Source: Parasponia andersonii
Lineage: Eukaryota > Streptophyta > Magnoliopsida > Rosales > Cannabaceae
Reading direction: 5' to 3'
Assembly (NCBI GenBank): GCA_002914805.1
Contig: JXTB01000014.1
Coordinates: 1,149,214 to 1,213,213 of the forward strand
Length of the DNA: 64,000 bases
This document shows, one piece after another, positions 63,757 to 64,000 of this stretch. Under the pieces are notes generated by a model. That model saw nothing but the letters and a program-made list of their open reading frames with translations. It was not told where the DNA came from and searched no databases. A program made the position numbers and the translations under genes. Positions within the stretch are counted from its first letter, which is position 1. Each line of letters starts with the position of its first letter.

Positions 63757-63940
63757 ATGGTTGACTGACTCGTCGTGGCCAAATCCATTTTATATTTTTG
63801 GCTAAACAAATCAGCAACATAAGAGATCTAGTTAAAAGAACCAGGGCCGGTGGGAGAGCCTTTTTGTGAGTCGTGCAGCACGTTTTTTAATATGATATAG
63901 TTTTGTGCGGGAAAAGATTCCCATTTTATAGGAAATTATC
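63757..63940 (+). repeat. direct duplication, copy 2
   Basis: The second copy of the block at 62242-62443, offset about 1.5 kb, with most bases conserved. Weak similarity seems to continue past it (atatatatcaca words) towards the window edge. Confidence 0.7.
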
Positions 63941-64000
63941 CCAAAAAAAAAAAAAACTCAAATACAAGAAGTTAAAATATATATCACAAACAAATACAAA

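Overview
This is a plant nuclear window, almost certainly from a eudicot. It is AT-rich, its genes have many short GT-AG introns, and it carries plant-only families (DUF3339, CBSCBSPB, non-specific phospholipase C, a chloroplast lumenal DUF1499 protein), plant-type hAT and Ty1/copia elements and several MITEs. I cannot name the species from sequence alone. There is one 40-base assembly gap (16387-16426) and single Ns at 46093 and 48643. All coordinates and splice sites below were worked out by hand.

Layout. 1-5.4 kb: a broken hAT DNA transposon with 8-bp target-site duplications. 7.57-12.61 kb: an old Ty1/copia element with both LTRs and a perfect TAATT duplication. 12.6-18.6 kb: gene-free, with small inverted-repeat elements (one with a perfect 9-bp duplication) and a diverged tandem-repeat tract beside the assembly gap. 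18.7-28.9 kb: two DUF3339 mini-protein genes on the minus strand, separated by a second old copia element (20.27-27.08 kb) that sits inside a tract rich in the word GTCGTTT. 31.5-36.5 kb: a complete 541-aa CBSCBSPB gene with 14 coding exons. 36.9-43 kb: repeats and MITE-like elements. 43.5-45.7 kb: a complete 526-aa non-specific phospholipase C gene (3 exons). 46.4-47.8 kb: a complete 200-aa MED30 gene (3 exons, minus). 49.5-51.2 kb: a complete 229-aa predicted lumenal DUF1499 gene (4 exons, minus). 51.3 kb: tRNA-Ser(UGA). 51.6-54.1 kb: a LINE scrap, a 3' copia scrap and a broken F-box-type gene. 54.1-64 kb: mostly gene-free, with a 25-bp minisatellite, a LINE RNase H relic, a clean 271-bp Harbinger-type MITE, and a direct duplication whose second copy runs towards the right edge.

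The genes do not form a functional cluster. They are ordinary housekeeping or membrane-related plant genes: CBS-domain energy/redox-type regulation, phospholipid hydrolysis, Mediator and the thylakoid lumen. I found no convincing undescribed multi-gene system. The most unusual non-genic signals are the dispersed GTCGTTT-rich tracts (20.1, 21.3, 27.1-27.96, 47.9-48.0 and 51.4 kb), a cluster of TGGGCC/GGCCCA promoter words at 18.69-18.75 kb with no gene attached, and the duplicated block at 62.24 and 63.76 kb.
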